NCBI GenBank assembly: GCA_003560915.1
Contig: PWJM01000163.1
Location: 1 to 51,092, forward strand
Length of the DNA stretch: 51,092 nucleotides
Direction: 5' to 3'
Origin: Syntrophomonadaceae bacterium
GTDB lineage: Bacteria; Bacillota; Dethiobacteria; SKNC01
The notes under the pieces are model-generated. The model was not told the DNA's origin. It saw only the letters and a list, made by a program, of their open reading frames with translations, and did not search any database. Position 1 is the stretch's first letter, and every line of letters begins with the position of its first letter. Below, in pieces: positions 40,552 through 50,497 of the stretch. The translations under genes were made by a program, and so were the position numbers.

Positions 40552-42090
40552 ATGCCCAGGGTGATCCAAATATTTGATACCACCCTGCGGGATGGAGAAC
40601 AATCCCCGGGGGTGAACCTGTGTCCGGAGGAAAAGGTGGAAATTGCCCGCTACCTGGAAAAACTAAAGGTGGACGTAATTGAAGCCGGTTTTCCCATTAC
40701 CTCACCCGGTGACCTGCAGGCTATCAAAATGGTAGTCCAGAACATTAAAATTCCGGTAATTGCAGCACTGGCCAGGGCACGGCAGGGGGATATTGATACC
40801 GCCCGGGAGGCTCTGGAGGGGTGTAAGAACCCCAGGATTCATACGTTTATTGCTACTTCTGATATTCATCTAAAATATAAATTATGTAAGACCAGGGATG
40901 AGGTCCTGGAAATGGCGGAGGCTGCGGTGAAGTACGCCAGGAAATTTGTGGATGACGTGCAGTTTTCCGCGGAGGACGCCAGCCGTTCTGACCTGGATTT
41001 TCTGTGCCGGGTTATTGAGCGGGCTATCCAGGCAGGGGCTGCGGTAATCAATGTGCCCGATACCGTGGGGTACCAGATCCCGTCCCAGTTTGGGGAACTG
41101 ATTCGAAAAATAAAGGAAAAGGTCCCTGCCACAGACAAGGTTACCTTAAGTGTCCACTGCCATAACGACCTGGGGCTGGCTCTGGCCAATTCCCTGGCAG
41201 CGGTGGAAAACGGGGCGGACCAGGTGGAATGTACTGTAAACGGCATTGGGGAACGGGCTGGAAATACCGCCATGGAAGAGCTGGTCATGGCCATGGCCAC
41301 CCGTCCCGACTATTATGGGAATTTTACTACCAACATCGAACAAAACCAGATTTATCGTGCCAGCCGTTTGGTCAGCAAACTGACGGGCATGGTGGTACAG
41401 CCCAACAAGGCCATTGTAGGCCGCAATGCCTTTGCCCATGAATCCGGCATTCATCAGGATGGAGTTTTAAAGGAGAAATCCACTTATGAAATTATGAAGC
41501 CTGAATCTATTGGACTGATGAATCGAGCCATTGTGCTGGGCAAGCATTCCGGAAGGCATGCCTTCCGGACGAAGCTTAAGGAAATGGGGTTTGACCCTCC
41601 GGAGGAGCAGCTGGAAAAGCTCTTTCTGCGGGTAAAGGAACTATTGGATAAAAAAAGTATTGTTTCGGAGCAGGAGATGGAAGTGATCATCGAAGAAGAG
41701 CTGTATCGGGTTCCGGAATATTTTAAGCTGTGTTATTTTCAAATTTTTACCGGAAATAAATTTCGCCCCACCGCTACGGTAGGAATAGAGCGGCAGGGGG
41801 AATTATTGGAGGAAGCGGCCTGCGGCGAAGGGCCTGTGGATGCCATATATCGGACCATAGACAGGATTACCGGCCTGAATTTCCGGCTTCTGGATTACTC
41901 CATTAAAGCAGTCACCGGGGGGAAAGATGCCCTGGGAGAGGTAAACATACGACTGACCGATAAAGGGGCAATCATCAGCGGCAGAGGGGTCAGCACTGAT
42001 ATCCTGGAGGCCAGCGCCAAGGCTTATATAAATGCTGTAAATAAGATTGTAAAGAAAAGAGGTGGGCATTATGGGGATGACTGCAGCTGA
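40552..42090 (+). CDS. leuA: 2-isopropylmalate synthase
   Basis: 512 aa; [66 protein letters not shown]-terminal LeuA dimer domain. Confidence 0.96.
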   Translation: MPRVIQIFDTTLRDGEQSPGVNLCPEEKVEIARYLEKLKVDVIEAGFPITSPGDLQAIKMVVQNIKIPVIAALARARQGDIDTAREALEGCKNPRIHTFIATSDIHLKYKLCKTRDEVLEMAEAAVKYARKFVDDVQFSAEDASRSDLDFLCRVIERAIQAGAAVINVPDTVGYQIPSQFGELIRKIKEKVPATDKVTLSVHCHNDLGLALANSLAAVENGADQVECTVNGIGERAGNTAMEELVMAMATRPDYYGNFTTNIEQNQIYRASRLVSKLTGMVVQPNKAIVGRNAFAHESGIHQDGVLKEKSTYEIMKPESIGLMNRAIVLGKHSGRHAFRTKLKEMGFDPPEEQLEKLFLRVKELLDKKSIVSEQEMEVIIEEELYRVPEYFKLCYFQIFTGNKFRPTATVGIERQGELLEEAACGEGPVDAIYRTIDRITGLNFRLLDYSIKAVTGGKDALGEVNIRLTDKGAIISGRGVSTDILEASAKAYINAVNKIVKKRGGHYGDDCS

Positions 42091-43333
42091 AAAGATTATT
42101 GCGGCCCATGCGGGAAAGGAAACAGTAAAACCCGGTGAGCTGGTAAAAGCGAAAGTGGACCTGATCTTAGGAAATGATATTACTGCACCGGTAGCCATTC
42201 GAGAATTTAAGAAAATTGGGCTGAATAAGGTTTTTGACCCGGAAAGGATTGTGCTGGTGCCGGATCACTTTACTCCCAACAAGGACATTGCCTCGGCGGA
42301 GCAGGCTAAAATCATGAAGGAGTTCGCCCGGGAACAGGGAATTACCCATTACTATGAAGTGGGTAGAATGGGCATTGAACATGCCCTTCTTCCGGAACTG
42401 GGATTGACCCTTCCGGGGGAAATTATCATTGGCGCCGATTCCCATACCTGCACGTACGGTGCGTTGGGGGCTCTGGCTACAGGGATCGGAAGCACGGACA
42501 TGGCGGCCGCCATGGCCCTGGGGGAAACCTGGTTTAAAGTTCCCTCCACTATAAAGTTTGTGTACCAGGGAGAATTAAACCCCTGGGTCAGCGGGAAGGA
42601 TTTAATCCTTTACACCATCGGACAGATTGGGGTAGACGGAGCTTTGTACCAGAGCATGGAATTTACCGGGCCGGTGATTCGGGCTTTGAGTATGGACAGC
42701 CGTCTGGCCATGTGCAATATGGCCATTGAAGCCGGGGCCAAAGCCGGGATTATTGAACCTGACGAGATTACCTATGCCTACCTGGAGGGCCGGGCTCAAA
42801 GGGAATACCGGGGCCTCTTCAGTGACGGCGATGCTATTTACGCCCAGGAAATTGAATTTAACGTGAGTGAAATCGAACCCCAGGTAGCTTTTCCCCATCT
42901 GCCGGAGAACACCCGGGGAATCAGTGAAGTAGGAGAAGTTCCCCTGGATCAGGTGGTCATCGGTTCCTGTACCAACGGCCGGCTGGAGGACCTGAGAATA
43001 GCGGCGGAATTGTTAAAGGGCAAAAAAGTGCATCCCCACATAAGGCTGATCGTTATCCCCGGCACACAGAAAATTTATCAACAGGCCATGAAAGAAGGCC
43101 TTTTGGATATCTTTATTGAAGCGGAAGCGGCGGTGAGCACTCCCACCTGCGGCCCCTGTCTGGGCGGCCATATGGGGGTTTTAGCCAAGGGGGAAAGGGC
43201 CCTGGCCACCACCAACCGTAATTTTGTGGGCCGTATGGGCCATCCGGAAAGTGAAGTGTACCTGTGCAATCCGGCTGTAGCTGCGGCCTCAGCGGTCACG
43301 GGGAAAATCAGCGCCCCTGAGGAGGTGTTGTAA
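42071..43333 (+). CDS. leuC: 3-isopropylmalate dehydratase large subunit
   Basis: [25 protein letters not shown]...; [67 protein letters not shown] at 42071 preferred over GTG 42062. Confidence 0.95.
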   Translation: MGMTAAEKIIAAHAGKETVKPGELVKAKVDLILGNDITAPVAIREFKKIGLNKVFDPERIVLVPDHFTPNKDIASAEQAKIMKEFAREQGITHYYEVGRMGIEHALLPELGLTLPGEIIIGADSHTCTYGALGALATGIGSTDMAAAMALGETWFKVPSTIKFVYQGELNPWVSGKDLILYTIGQIGVDGALYQSMEFTGPVIRALSMDSRLAMCNMAIEAGAKAGIIEPDEITYAYLEGRAQREYRGLFSDGDAIYAQEIEFNVSEIEPQVAFPHLPENTRGISEVGEVPLDQVVIGSCTNGRLEDLRIAAELLKGKKVHPHIRLIVIPGTQKIYQQAMKEGLLDIFIEAEAAVSTPTCGPCLGGHMGVLAKGERALATTNRNFVGRMGHPESEVYLCNPAVAAASAVTGKISAPEEVL

Positions 43334-43336
43334 TAA

Positions 43337-43840
43337 ATGACCATATTAAATGGAAAGGCCTGGAAATTCGGAGATGATGTGGATACCGATGTGATTATTC
43401 CTGCAAGGCATTTGAGCACTTCAGACCCTGATGAACTGGCAAAACATTGTATGGAGGATGCCGACCCCCAATTTTTTAACAAGATCAGCAAAGGAGATAT
43501 TATGGTAGCCCGGAAAAATTTTGGCTGCGGAAGTTCCCGGGAACATGCTCCTTTAGCAATAAAGTATGCGGGAATTTCCTGTGTTATTGCGGATTCCTTC
43601 GCCAGAATTTTTTATAGAAATTCCATCAACATCGGCCTGCCTATCCTGGAGAGCCCTGAGGCTGCGGAAAGCATCTCTGAGGGAGACCTGATTACAGTGG
43701 ATCTGGAAAAAGGCCTCATAAAAAATGAAACAAAAGGGGAAAAATACTATTCAGCCCCATTCCCGGAATTTATGCAGGAAATTATCTCTGCCGGAGGGCT
43801 GATTAACTATGTGAAAGACCGTCTTTCAGAAAAACCGTAA
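43337..43840 (+). CDS. leuD: 3-isopropylmalate dehydratase small subunit
   Basis: 167 aa; [84 protein letters not shown]. Confidence 0.96.
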   Translation: MTILNGKAWKFGDDVDTDVIIPARHLSTSDPDELAKHCMEDADPQFFNKISKGDIMVARKNFGCGSSREHAPLAIKYAGISCVIADSFARIFYRNSINIGLPILESPEAAESISEGDLITVDLEKGLIKNETKGEKYYSAPFPEFMQEIISAGGLINYVKDRLSEKP

Positions 43841-43857
43841 AGGAGGTTAGCGCATAA

Positions 43858-43980
43858 ATGGCTTTTTGGACCTGCACTCAATGCGGTTATGAAAGGGAAG
43901 CCCGTTGTAAACCTAAAAAGTGCCCCAAATGTGAAGAGAAAACGGAATTTGAAAAGAAGCAGGATAAAGAAAAAACGTAA
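43858..43980 (+). CDS. RCKP-type rubredoxin-like small Cys protein (40 aa)
   Basis: Read directly: MAFWTCTQCGYEREARCKPKKCPKCEEKTEFEKKQDKEKT; RBS AAAGGAGG upstream. Below ORF-track cut-off. Confidence 0.85.
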   Translation: MAFWTCTQCGYEREARCKPKKCPKCEEKTEFEKKQDKEKT

Positions 43981-44019
43981 GGTGAGTGCACTGCTGATAG
44001 TAACTAAAGGAGGAATTTT

Positions 44020-46095
44020 ATGAAAACGTATCAAACCAAGGATATCAGAAACGTGGCGCTTATATCCCATGGGGGAGCCGGAAAGACCTCCCTTACCGAA
44101 GCTCTGCTGTTTACTTCCGGAGCGGTAAATCGCCTGGGCCGGGTGGACAATGGAACCACCACCAGCGATTTTGATTCCGACGAGATTAAGCGTCAAATGA
44201 GCCTGAGCACCACCCTGGCTCCTGTGGAGTGGAATAATTTGAAGATTAACCTGTTGGATACCCCCGGTTACTTTGACTTTGTAGGAGAAGTGCAGGCCGC
44301 ACTCCGGGTCGCGGACTCCTGTATGGTGGTGGTTTGTGCCGCCTCTGGAGTAGAGGTGGGCACGGAAAAGGTGTGGGGGTTGGCGGATGATTATAAGCTG
44401 CCCCGCCTGGTGGTAATCAATAAGATGGACCGGGAAAACGCCAACTTTAACCAGACTCTGGAACAGCTGAGGGAGTTTTTTGGCCTGGGGGTCATTCCCG
44501 TTCAGGCACCCATCGGACAGGAGAGCTCCTTTAAAGGGGTGGTGGACCTGATGGATATGAAATCCCTTATTTTCAGTGAAGACGGAAAGAAGGTAACCGT
44601 GGAAGAAATCTCTGAAGACCTGATGGATCAGGTGGAGAGCTACCGTGAAATGATGATGGAGTCGGTGGCGGAAGCGGATGATGAACTTTTATTAAAATAC
44701 CTGGACGGTGAGCCCTTGTCAGAGGAGGAAATCAAGGCCGGATTGAAAAAAGGCGTAATGGAAGGCAAGGTGATCCCGGTAGTATGCGGTTCTTTTACCG
44801 GTAACATGGGCAGCCAACCCCTGCTGGACTTAATCAACAGCTGTCTTCCTTCCCCTGAAGAAGTGGGTGAGGTGAAAGGATTTGTCCCCGGGAAGGAGGA
44901 GGAGGAAATCAGCCGGAAAGTCAGTGTTGAGGAACCCCTTTCTGCCCTGGTTTACAAAACTCTGGCTGACCCTTATGTGGGGAGAATTAACTTTTTCAAG
45001 GTGTATTCCGGAAAGATGCAGTCCGATTCCCAAGTTTACAATTCCAACAAGGATAAAATGGAACGTTTCGGACAGGTATTCCTGATGAGGGGAAAAAACC
45101 AGATCAATATTAGTGAAGCCGCAGCCGGAGACATCGCCGCAGTGGCGAAACTGTCGGAAACCACTACGGGGGATACCCTGTGTGATAAAGCCAACCCCAT
45201 TGTTTTCAGTCCCATCACCTTCCCCCGGCCGGTCATTTCCTATGCGGTGAAAGCCAAAGCCAAGGGGGAAGAGGAGAAGGTTTTTGCAGGCCTGACCCGG
45301 TTTTTAGATGAGGACCCCACCTTGGAAGTGGAAAAAAAGACAGATACCAAGCAGACCCTGCTTTGGGGGATCGGTGAGCTGCAGTTGGATATTGTCAGCA
45401 ACCGGCTTTCGAAAAAGTTTGGTGTGGAGGTGGACCTGTCTACCCCTAAGATTCCTTATAAAGAGACCATCCGAACATCAGTCAAAGTAGAAGGAAAACA
45501 CAAGAAGCAGTCCGGAGGCCGGGGACAGTTCGGGCATGTCTGGGTAGAGGTGGAGCCATCGGAGGAGGAGTTCGAGTTTGTTGATAAAATCTTTGGAGGT
45601 TCTGTCCCCAGGCAGTATATTCCGGCGGTAGAAAAAGGGGTTAAGGAAGCCATGGAGGAAGGAATCCTGGCTAAAAACCCGGTGGTCAACGTAAGGACCA
45701 CCCTTTACGACGGTTCATTCCATACCGTGGACTCTTCGGAGATGGCTTTTAAGATTGCCGCTTCCATGGCGTTTAAAAAGGCCATGGAAAAAGCAAACCC
45801 GGTTCTTTTAGAGCCTATCATGGAAGTGGAAATCACGGTCCCCGATGCCTTTATGGGAGATATCATGGGGGATTTAAATTCCAAGCGGGGAAGAATTTTA
45901 GGCACAGAACCCCTGGAGGGGAAACAGCTGATTCGTGCCCAGGTCCCCCTGGCGGAGATGTTCCGCTATTCCATCGACTTGAGATCGATGACCCAGGGCC
46001 GAGGGTCCTTTACCATGGAATTTAATCGATACGAAGAGGTGCCGGATCATATCGCTCAAAAAGTCATTGAGGCTTCCCAGGAGGAAGAGGAATAA
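44020..46095 (+). CDS. Elongation factor G-like translational GTPase (EF-G2-type paralogue)
   Basis: 691 aa; ALISHGGAGKTSLTEALLFTSGAVNRLGRVDNGTTTSDFDSDEIKRQMSLSTTLAPVEW, DTPGYFDF, NKMD; domains II-V present. P-loop HGGAGKTS rather than canonical HIDAGKTT. Confidence 0.92.
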   Translation: MKTYQTKDIRNVALISHGGAGKTSLTEALLFTSGAVNRLGRVDNGTTTSDFDSDEIKRQMSLSTTLAPVEWNNLKINLLDTPGYFDFVGEVQAALRVADSCMVVVCAASGVEVGTEKVWGLADDYKLPRLVVINKMDRENANFNQTLEQLREFFGLGVIPVQAPIGQESSFKGVVDLMDMKSLIFSEDGKKVTVEEISEDLMDQVESYREMMMESVAEADDELLLKYLDGEPLSEEEIKAGLKKGVMEGKVIPVVCGSFTGNMGSQPLLDLINSCLPSPEEVGEVKGFVPGKEEEEISRKVSVEEPLSALVYKTLADPYVGRINFFKVYSGKMQSDSQVYNSNKDKMERFGQVFLMRGKNQINISEAAAGDIAAVAKLSETTTGDTLCDKANPIVFSPITFPRPVISYAVKAKAKGEEEKVFAGLTRFLDEDPTLEVEKKTDTKQTLLWGIGELQLDIVSNRLSKKFGVEVDLSTPKIPYKETIRTSVKVEGKHKKQSGGRGQFGHVWVEVEPSEEEFEFVDKIFGGSVPRQYIPAVEKGVKEAMEEGILAKNPVVNVRTTLYDGSFHTVDSSEMAFKIAASMAFKKAMEKANPVLLEPIMEVEITVPDAFMGDIMGDLNSKRGRILGTEPLEGKQLIRAQVPLAEMFRYSIDLRSMTQGRGSFTMEFNRYEEVPDHIAQKVIEASQEEEE

Positions 46096-46108
46096 AGAAA
46101 CAGGAATG

Positions 46109-46158
46109 CCCGCCGGTCAGGCTGATAAATTTTATGGCCTGAAGGGCGGGGATTTTTT
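46109..46158 (+). terminator. Terminator downstream of the EF-G-like gene
   Basis: CCCGCC gg TCAGGC tgataaattttatg GCCTGA ag GGCGGG GATTTTTT. Confidence 0.85.
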
Positions 46159-46239
46159 AGCCCGTAAAAAGGATTTGTTTCAGCATATGTTTGCATTCAT
46201 AACATAAATTTAAATGATGAAAATTTTGGGGGTGAGCAT

Positions 46240-47382
46240 ATGAAGTTAAAGGTTGGGATCTTATTTGGCGGCCGCTCCGGCGAGCACGAGGTTTCTTTGA
46301 AATCAGCCTGTTCGGTAATGGCTGCTCTGGATGAATCAAAATATGATATATTTCCTATTGGAATAACCAGGGAAGGCACATGGCTGGCGGGGAATGACCC
46401 CATGAAGGCGCTGTCCACGGGGAATCTGCCCGGGGGTAATGTGCCCGTGGCTGTGGTTCCTGACCCGGGGGTGGGGGGCCTGGTCTATCTGGGTGAGAAG
46501 GGGGCAGCTGATTGTTCTGCGGCCGCTGAAAGATTTGGGTCCCCTGATTTTATTTCCGGAAAAATTGAGAAGCTTCAGGTGGTTTTTCCGGTGCTGCACG
46601 GCACCTATGGAGAGGACGGTACGGTACAGGGGTTGTTGGAACTGGCGGGGATTCCCTATGTAGGCCCCGGGGTTTTGGCGGCCAGTGCCGGGATGGACAA
46701 AGTAGTGATGAAGATGCTTTTTCAGCAGGTTGGGCTTCCGGTAGGAAAATACCTTTATTTTTTAAAACGAGAGTGGAGAGAAAACAGGCAGAAATATGTG
46801 GAGCAAATTGAAAAAGAGCTGAGGTACCCATGCTTTATAAAGCCGGCAAACCTGGGTTCCAGTGTGGGAATTTCTAAGGCAGCGGACAGGGAGCAGCTGA
46901 TCCAGGGGATTGAGGAGGCCGCCCGGTACGACCGAAGAATTGTGGTGGAGGAGCACCTGCAGGGGAAAGAAATCGAGGTAAGTGTTTTGGGAAACGATGA
47001 GCCTGAAGCTTCGGTGCCGGGGGAGATCATTCCCTGTAACGATTTTTATGACTACCAGGCCAAGTACATCGATGATCGGTCTGAGTTGATTATCCCGGCA
47101 GAGCTGGGAGAAAAGCTTACGGCGGAAGTAAGAAGCATGGCCGTGAAAGTGTTTAAGGCGGTGGATGGCTCCGGTATGGGCAGGGTGGATTTCTTTGTGG
47201 ACCCCCTTAAAGAAACCGTGGTGGTTAACGAGATTAATACCATCCCCGGATTTACCCAGGTCAGTATGTATCCCAAGCTGTGGGAAGCCTCCGGATTGAG
47301 TTATTCCCACCTGCTGGACCGGTTGATCAACCTGGCCCTGGAAAGGTTTCAGGAGAAAGCGGAATTAAAAACCATCTTTTAA
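46240..47382 (+). CDS. ddl: D-alanine--D-alanine ligase
   Basis: 380 aa; KVGILFGGRSGEHEVSLKSACSVMAALDESKYD...; FYDYQAKYIDD keeps the Tyr typical of D-Ala-D-Ala ligases; NEINTIPGFTQVSMYPKLWEASGLSY. Confidence 0.96.
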   Translation: MKLKVGILFGGRSGEHEVSLKSACSVMAALDESKYDIFPIGITREGTWLAGNDPMKALSTGNLPGGNVPVAVVPDPGVGGLVYLGEKGAADCSAAAERFGSPDFISGKIEKLQVVFPVLHGTYGEDGTVQGLLELAGIPYVGPGVLAASAGMDKVVMKMLFQQVGLPVGKYLYFLKREWRENRQKYVEQIEKELRYPCFIKPANLGSSVGISKAADREQLIQGIEEAARYDRRIVVEEHLQGKEIEVSVLGNDEPEASVPGEIIPCNDFYDYQAKYIDDRSELIIPAELGEKLTAEVRSMAVKVFKAVDGSGMGRVDFFVDPLKETVVVNEINTIPGFTQVSMYPKLWEASGLSYSHLLDRLINLALERFQEKAELKTIF

Positions 47383-47401
47383 GCCATATTAAAAAATAAG
47401 C

Positions 47402-47441
47402 ACTACAAAATCTTGTTATTTAATCTCCCTTGTAGTAAAAT
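47402..47441 (+). promoter_or_regulatory. Putative pdxST promoter overlapped by an inverted repeat
   Basis: ACTACAA (47402-47408) ... TTGTAGT (47430-47436); TTGTTA-17-TAAAAT at 47413-47441. Confidence 0.45.
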
Positions 47442-47476
47442 TAATTGCAGTATAGCCGAGAAAGAAGGGATTAGAG

Positions 47477-48361
47477 ATGGTGGAGAGAGGAACCGATAGG
47501 TTGAAAAAAGGCCTGGCGGAAATGCAGAAGGGCGGAGTCATTATGGATGTTACCACGCCCGAACAGGCCAAAATTGCCCAGGAAGCCGGAGCTGTAGCGG
47601 TAATGGCCCTGGAGAGGGTTCCGGCAGATATTCGGGCCGTCGGTGGAGTTGCCCGTATGGCTGATCCGGAAATTATTGAAAAGATTATGGAAGTGGTAAC
47701 CATACCGGTGATGGCCAAGGCCAGAATTGGACATTTTGTAGAGGCTCAAATATTAGAAGCCCTGGGGGTTGACTATATTGATGAAAGTGAAGTGTTGACC
47801 CCGGCGGATGAACTTTTTCATATTGACAAGCACCGGTTTACAGTGCCCTTTGTCTGCGGTGCCCGGGATTTGGGAGAGGCTCTGCGAAGAATCTCTGAAG
47901 GAGCGGCCATGGTACGAACCAAGGGCGAACCGGGGACGGGCAATGTGGTTGAAGCTGTCCGGCACATGAGGATGATAATGTCACAGATTCAAAGAGTGGG
48001 AAACATGCGGGAGGATGAACTGGCTGCCGAGGCTAAAAACTTGGGGGCCCCGTTGGAGCTTCTGAAGGAAGTCAGGAAGACAGGCAGCCTGCCGGTGGTG
48101 AACTTTGCGGCAGGAGGGATCGCTACCCCTGCGGATGCCGCTTTAATGATGCAGTTAGGGGCGGATGGAGTGTTTGTGGGATCCGGGATATTTAAATCCT
48201 TGAACCCTGAATCCATGGCCAGGGCCATCGTGGAGGCCACCTTAAATTATGACGATCCCCATATACTGGCCCAGGTATCCAAAGGGCTGGGAGAGGCAAT
48301 GCCCGGCATTGAAGTTTCCACCCTGCAAGAAGGGGAAAGGATGCAGCTTCGGGGCTGGTAA
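47477..48361 (+). CDS. pdxS: Pyridoxal 5'-phosphate synthase lyase subunit
   Basis: 294 aa; [100 protein letters not shown]. Confidence 0.99.
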   Translation: MVERGTDRLKKGLAEMQKGGVIMDVTTPEQAKIAQEAGAVAVMALERVPADIRAVGGVARMADPEIIEKIMEVVTIPVMAKARIGHFVEAQILEALGVDYIDESEVLTPADELFHIDKHRFTVPFVCGARDLGEALRRISEGAAMVRTKGEPGTGNVVEAVRHMRMIMSQIQRVGNMREDELAAEAKNLGAPLELLKEVRKTGSLPVVNFAAGGIATPADAALMMQLGADGVFVGSGIFKSLNPESMARAIVEATLNYDDPHILAQVSKGLGEAMPGIEVSTLQEGERMQLRGW

Positions 48362-48373
48362 GGAGGATAAAAG

Positions 48374-48997
48374 GTGAAAGTAGGAGTCTTGGCGGTACAG
48401 GGTGCAGTTTCTGAACATATTAAAATGCTGGAGAAATGCGGGGTGGAAGGGGTCCCGGTAAAGAAGGACCAAGCCCTTTCCCAATTGGATGCCCTGATTA
48501 TACCCGGTGGGGAAAGCACCACCATCGGAAGGCTTATAAAAAAATCCGGCCTGGACAGGCAGATCATTAAAATGGCGGAGGAAGGGAAACCTGTTTATGG
48601 TACCTGTGCCGGCATGATTATCCTGGCCGGAGAAATAGAGGGAGAGGAACCCCACCTGGGACTGATGAATCTCCGGGTGTTCCGAAATGCTTTCGGACGA
48701 CAGAAGGAAAGTTTTGAAGCGGAACTGGAGGTGCCCTTTCTGGGGACAGACACCTTTCCTGCAGTTTTTATCCGGGCTCCTTATGTCACCTGGACCGGCC
48801 CGGAGGTAGAGGTGCTCTGTCGTTTCCAGGACAGCATTGTGGCGGCCCGGCAGGGGAACCTGCTGGTTACCTCTTTTCATCCGGAACTAACCGAGGACGA
48901 CCGGTTTCACCGCCTGTTAATCGCCATGGCCCGGGAAAATTCTCAGGAAACAAGGAGCCCCCGAGAAAAAAACACGGTAGGGCCGGCTGTATTATAA
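48374..48997 (+). CDS. pdxT: Pyridoxal 5'-phosphate synthase glutaminase subunit
   Basis: 207 aa (GTG start); KVGVLAVQGAVSEHIKMLEKCGVE...IIPGGESTTIGRLIKKSGL...PVYGTCAGMIILA; SFHPELTEDDRFH. Confidence 0.98.
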   Translation: MKVGVLAVQGAVSEHIKMLEKCGVEGVPVKKDQALSQLDALIIPGGESTTIGRLIKKSGLDRQIIKMAEEGKPVYGTCAGMIILAGEIEGEEPHLGLMNLRVFRNAFGRQKESFEAELEVPFLGTDTFPAVFIRAPYVTWTGPEVEVLCRFQDSIVAARQGNLLVTSFHPELTEDDRFHRLLIAMARENSQETRSPREKNTVGPAVL

Positions 48998-49010
48998 GTA
49001 GAAGGATTAC

Positions 49011-49046
49011 GATGGCTTTCTCTTTTTAGGAGCCATCTTTTATTTT
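49011..49046 (+). terminator. Terminator downstream of pdxT
   Basis: GATGGCT ttctctttttagg AGCCATC TTTTATTTTT. Confidence 0.8.
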
Positions 49047-49134
49047 TCCATAAAATAATTTTTTTAATATGATAAAATGAATAAAAATAAACAACGAGTA
49101 AGAACCAATACGGTATACCTTAGGAGGCAGATGA

Positions 49135-49758
49135 ATGAAGCAGGAAGACCTTTTTAATTACCTGACAGAGGAAAATAGAGAAAAAGAAAGAGCTTCTGTA
49201 GGACAGGCCCTGCGGGAATTGGAGGAGAAGACCGCCAGCTGTCGACGGTGTAAACTGCGGGAGGGATGCAGCCAGGTAGTATTTGGAGAGGGCGACCCTG
49301 ATGCCCTCTTAATGCTGGTCGGAGAAGGGCCTGGAAGAGATGAGGACAGGCTGGGCCGGCCCTTTGTGGGACGAGCTGGAAAACTTTTGGACAAGATTCT
49401 GGAGGCAGCCGGTTTTCAAAGGAAGGAGGTCTATATTGCCAACGTAGTAAAATGCAGGCCCCCCCAAAACCGCAATCCCCTGCCCGAGGAAATAAATGCC
49501 TGTTATTCCCATCTGCAGGAACAAATCAAGATTATTCGCCCCAAAATCATTGTCTGCCTGGGGTCCATGTCTGCCAAAACCCTGGTTGACCCCCGGGCAC
49601 AAATTAGCAAAATCCGTGGGAAATGGGTGGAACGGCAGGGCATTGGCATTATGCCCACCTTTCATCCGGCAGCCCTGCTTCGGGATCCTCAAAAAAAGAA
49701 GCTGGTGTGGCAGGATTTTCAGCAGGTAGAAAGAGAATATAAAAGGTTAATAACATAA
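49135..49758 (+). CDS. Type-4 (Fe-S) uracil-DNA glycosylase
   Basis: 207 aa; CRRCKLREGCSQVVFGEGDPDALLMLVGEGPGRDEDRLGRPFVGRAGKLLDKILEAAGF; VVKCRPPQNRNPLPEEINAC; FHPAALLRDPQKK. Confidence 0.95.
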   Translation: MKQEDLFNYLTEENREKERASVGQALRELEEKTASCRRCKLREGCSQVVFGEGDPDALLMLVGEGPGRDEDRLGRPFVGRAGKLLDKILEAAGFQRKEVYIANVVKCRPPQNRNPLPEEINACYSHLQEQIKIIRPKIIVCLGSMSAKTLVDPRAQISKIRGKWVERQGIGIMPTFHPAALLRDPQKKKLVWQDFQQVEREYKRLIT

Positions 49759-49807
49759 TCCGTGCTTTTTCGCAATTCATATGAAATATATAAGAGAGGG
49801 TGTTCAC

Positions 49808-50497
49808 ATGGCCAAAAAAATACTGCTGGTTGACGATGAAAAAACGTTAGTGAAAGCGCTTACTTTTAACCTGGAAAAAGAAGGGTATCAGGTAGTCCCT
49901 GCTTATGACGGGGAAGAGGCCTTGAAAAAAGTGGAAACGGAAAATCCGGACCTGGTCATTTTGGACCTGATGCTTCCCGGAGTAGATGGGTTTGAGGTAT
50001 GCCGAAAGGTGCGCAAAAACCTGGACGTGCCCATTATCATGCTGACTGCCAAGGGGGATGATATAGATAAAATTCTGGGACTAGAACTGGGAGCGGATGA
50101 CTATATCACCAAACCCTTTAACCCCCGGGAACTTCTGGCCCGGGTAAAGGCTATTTTCCGCCGTTCTGATATTCAGGGCAGCACATTAAAGAATTTAATT
50201 AAGATTCAGGACATGCAGATTGACCTTTATCAGCATAAAGTGCGGGTAAAAGAGGAGGAAATTGACCTTACTTCCAAAGAATTTGCCCTGTTGAACCTTA
50301 TGGCCAGCAATCCGGGCAGGGTATTTTCCCGGGAACAACTGCTGGAACAGATATGGGGGTATAATTATTATGGGGATGCCCGTACCGTGGATGTGCATAT
50401 TCGGCACCTGAGGGAAAAGTTGGAATCGGACCCCAGCAATCCTCGCTACATTTTAACAGTTTGGGGGACCGGTTATAAATTCAGGGAGGGTCGTTAG
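49808..50497 (+). CDS. OmpR/PhoB-family response regulator (WalR/PhoP-like)
   Basis: MAKKILLVDDEKTLVKALTFNLEKEGYQVVPAYDGEEAL...LDLMLPGVDGFEV...LTAKGDDIDKILGLELGADDYITKPFNPRELLARVKA; winged-helix C-terminus. Track ORF over-extended to 49781. Confidence 0.96.
   Translation: MAKKILLVDDEKTLVKALTFNLEKEGYQVVPAYDGEEALKKVETENPDLVILDLMLPGVDGFEVCRKVRKNLDVPIIMLTAKGDDIDKILGLELGADDYITKPFNPRELLARVKAIFRRSDIQGSTLKNLIKIQDMQIDLYQHKVRVKEEEIDLTSKEFALLNLMASNPGRVFSREQLLEQIWGYNYYGDARTVDVHIRHLREKLESDPSNPRYILTVWGTGYKFREGR

Noticed and set aside
46240-47382. Possible VanA-like D-Ala-D-Lac ligase
   Set aside because: The FYDYQAKY segment retains the Tyr typical of D-Ala-D-Ala ligases and there are no vanH/vanX neighbours.
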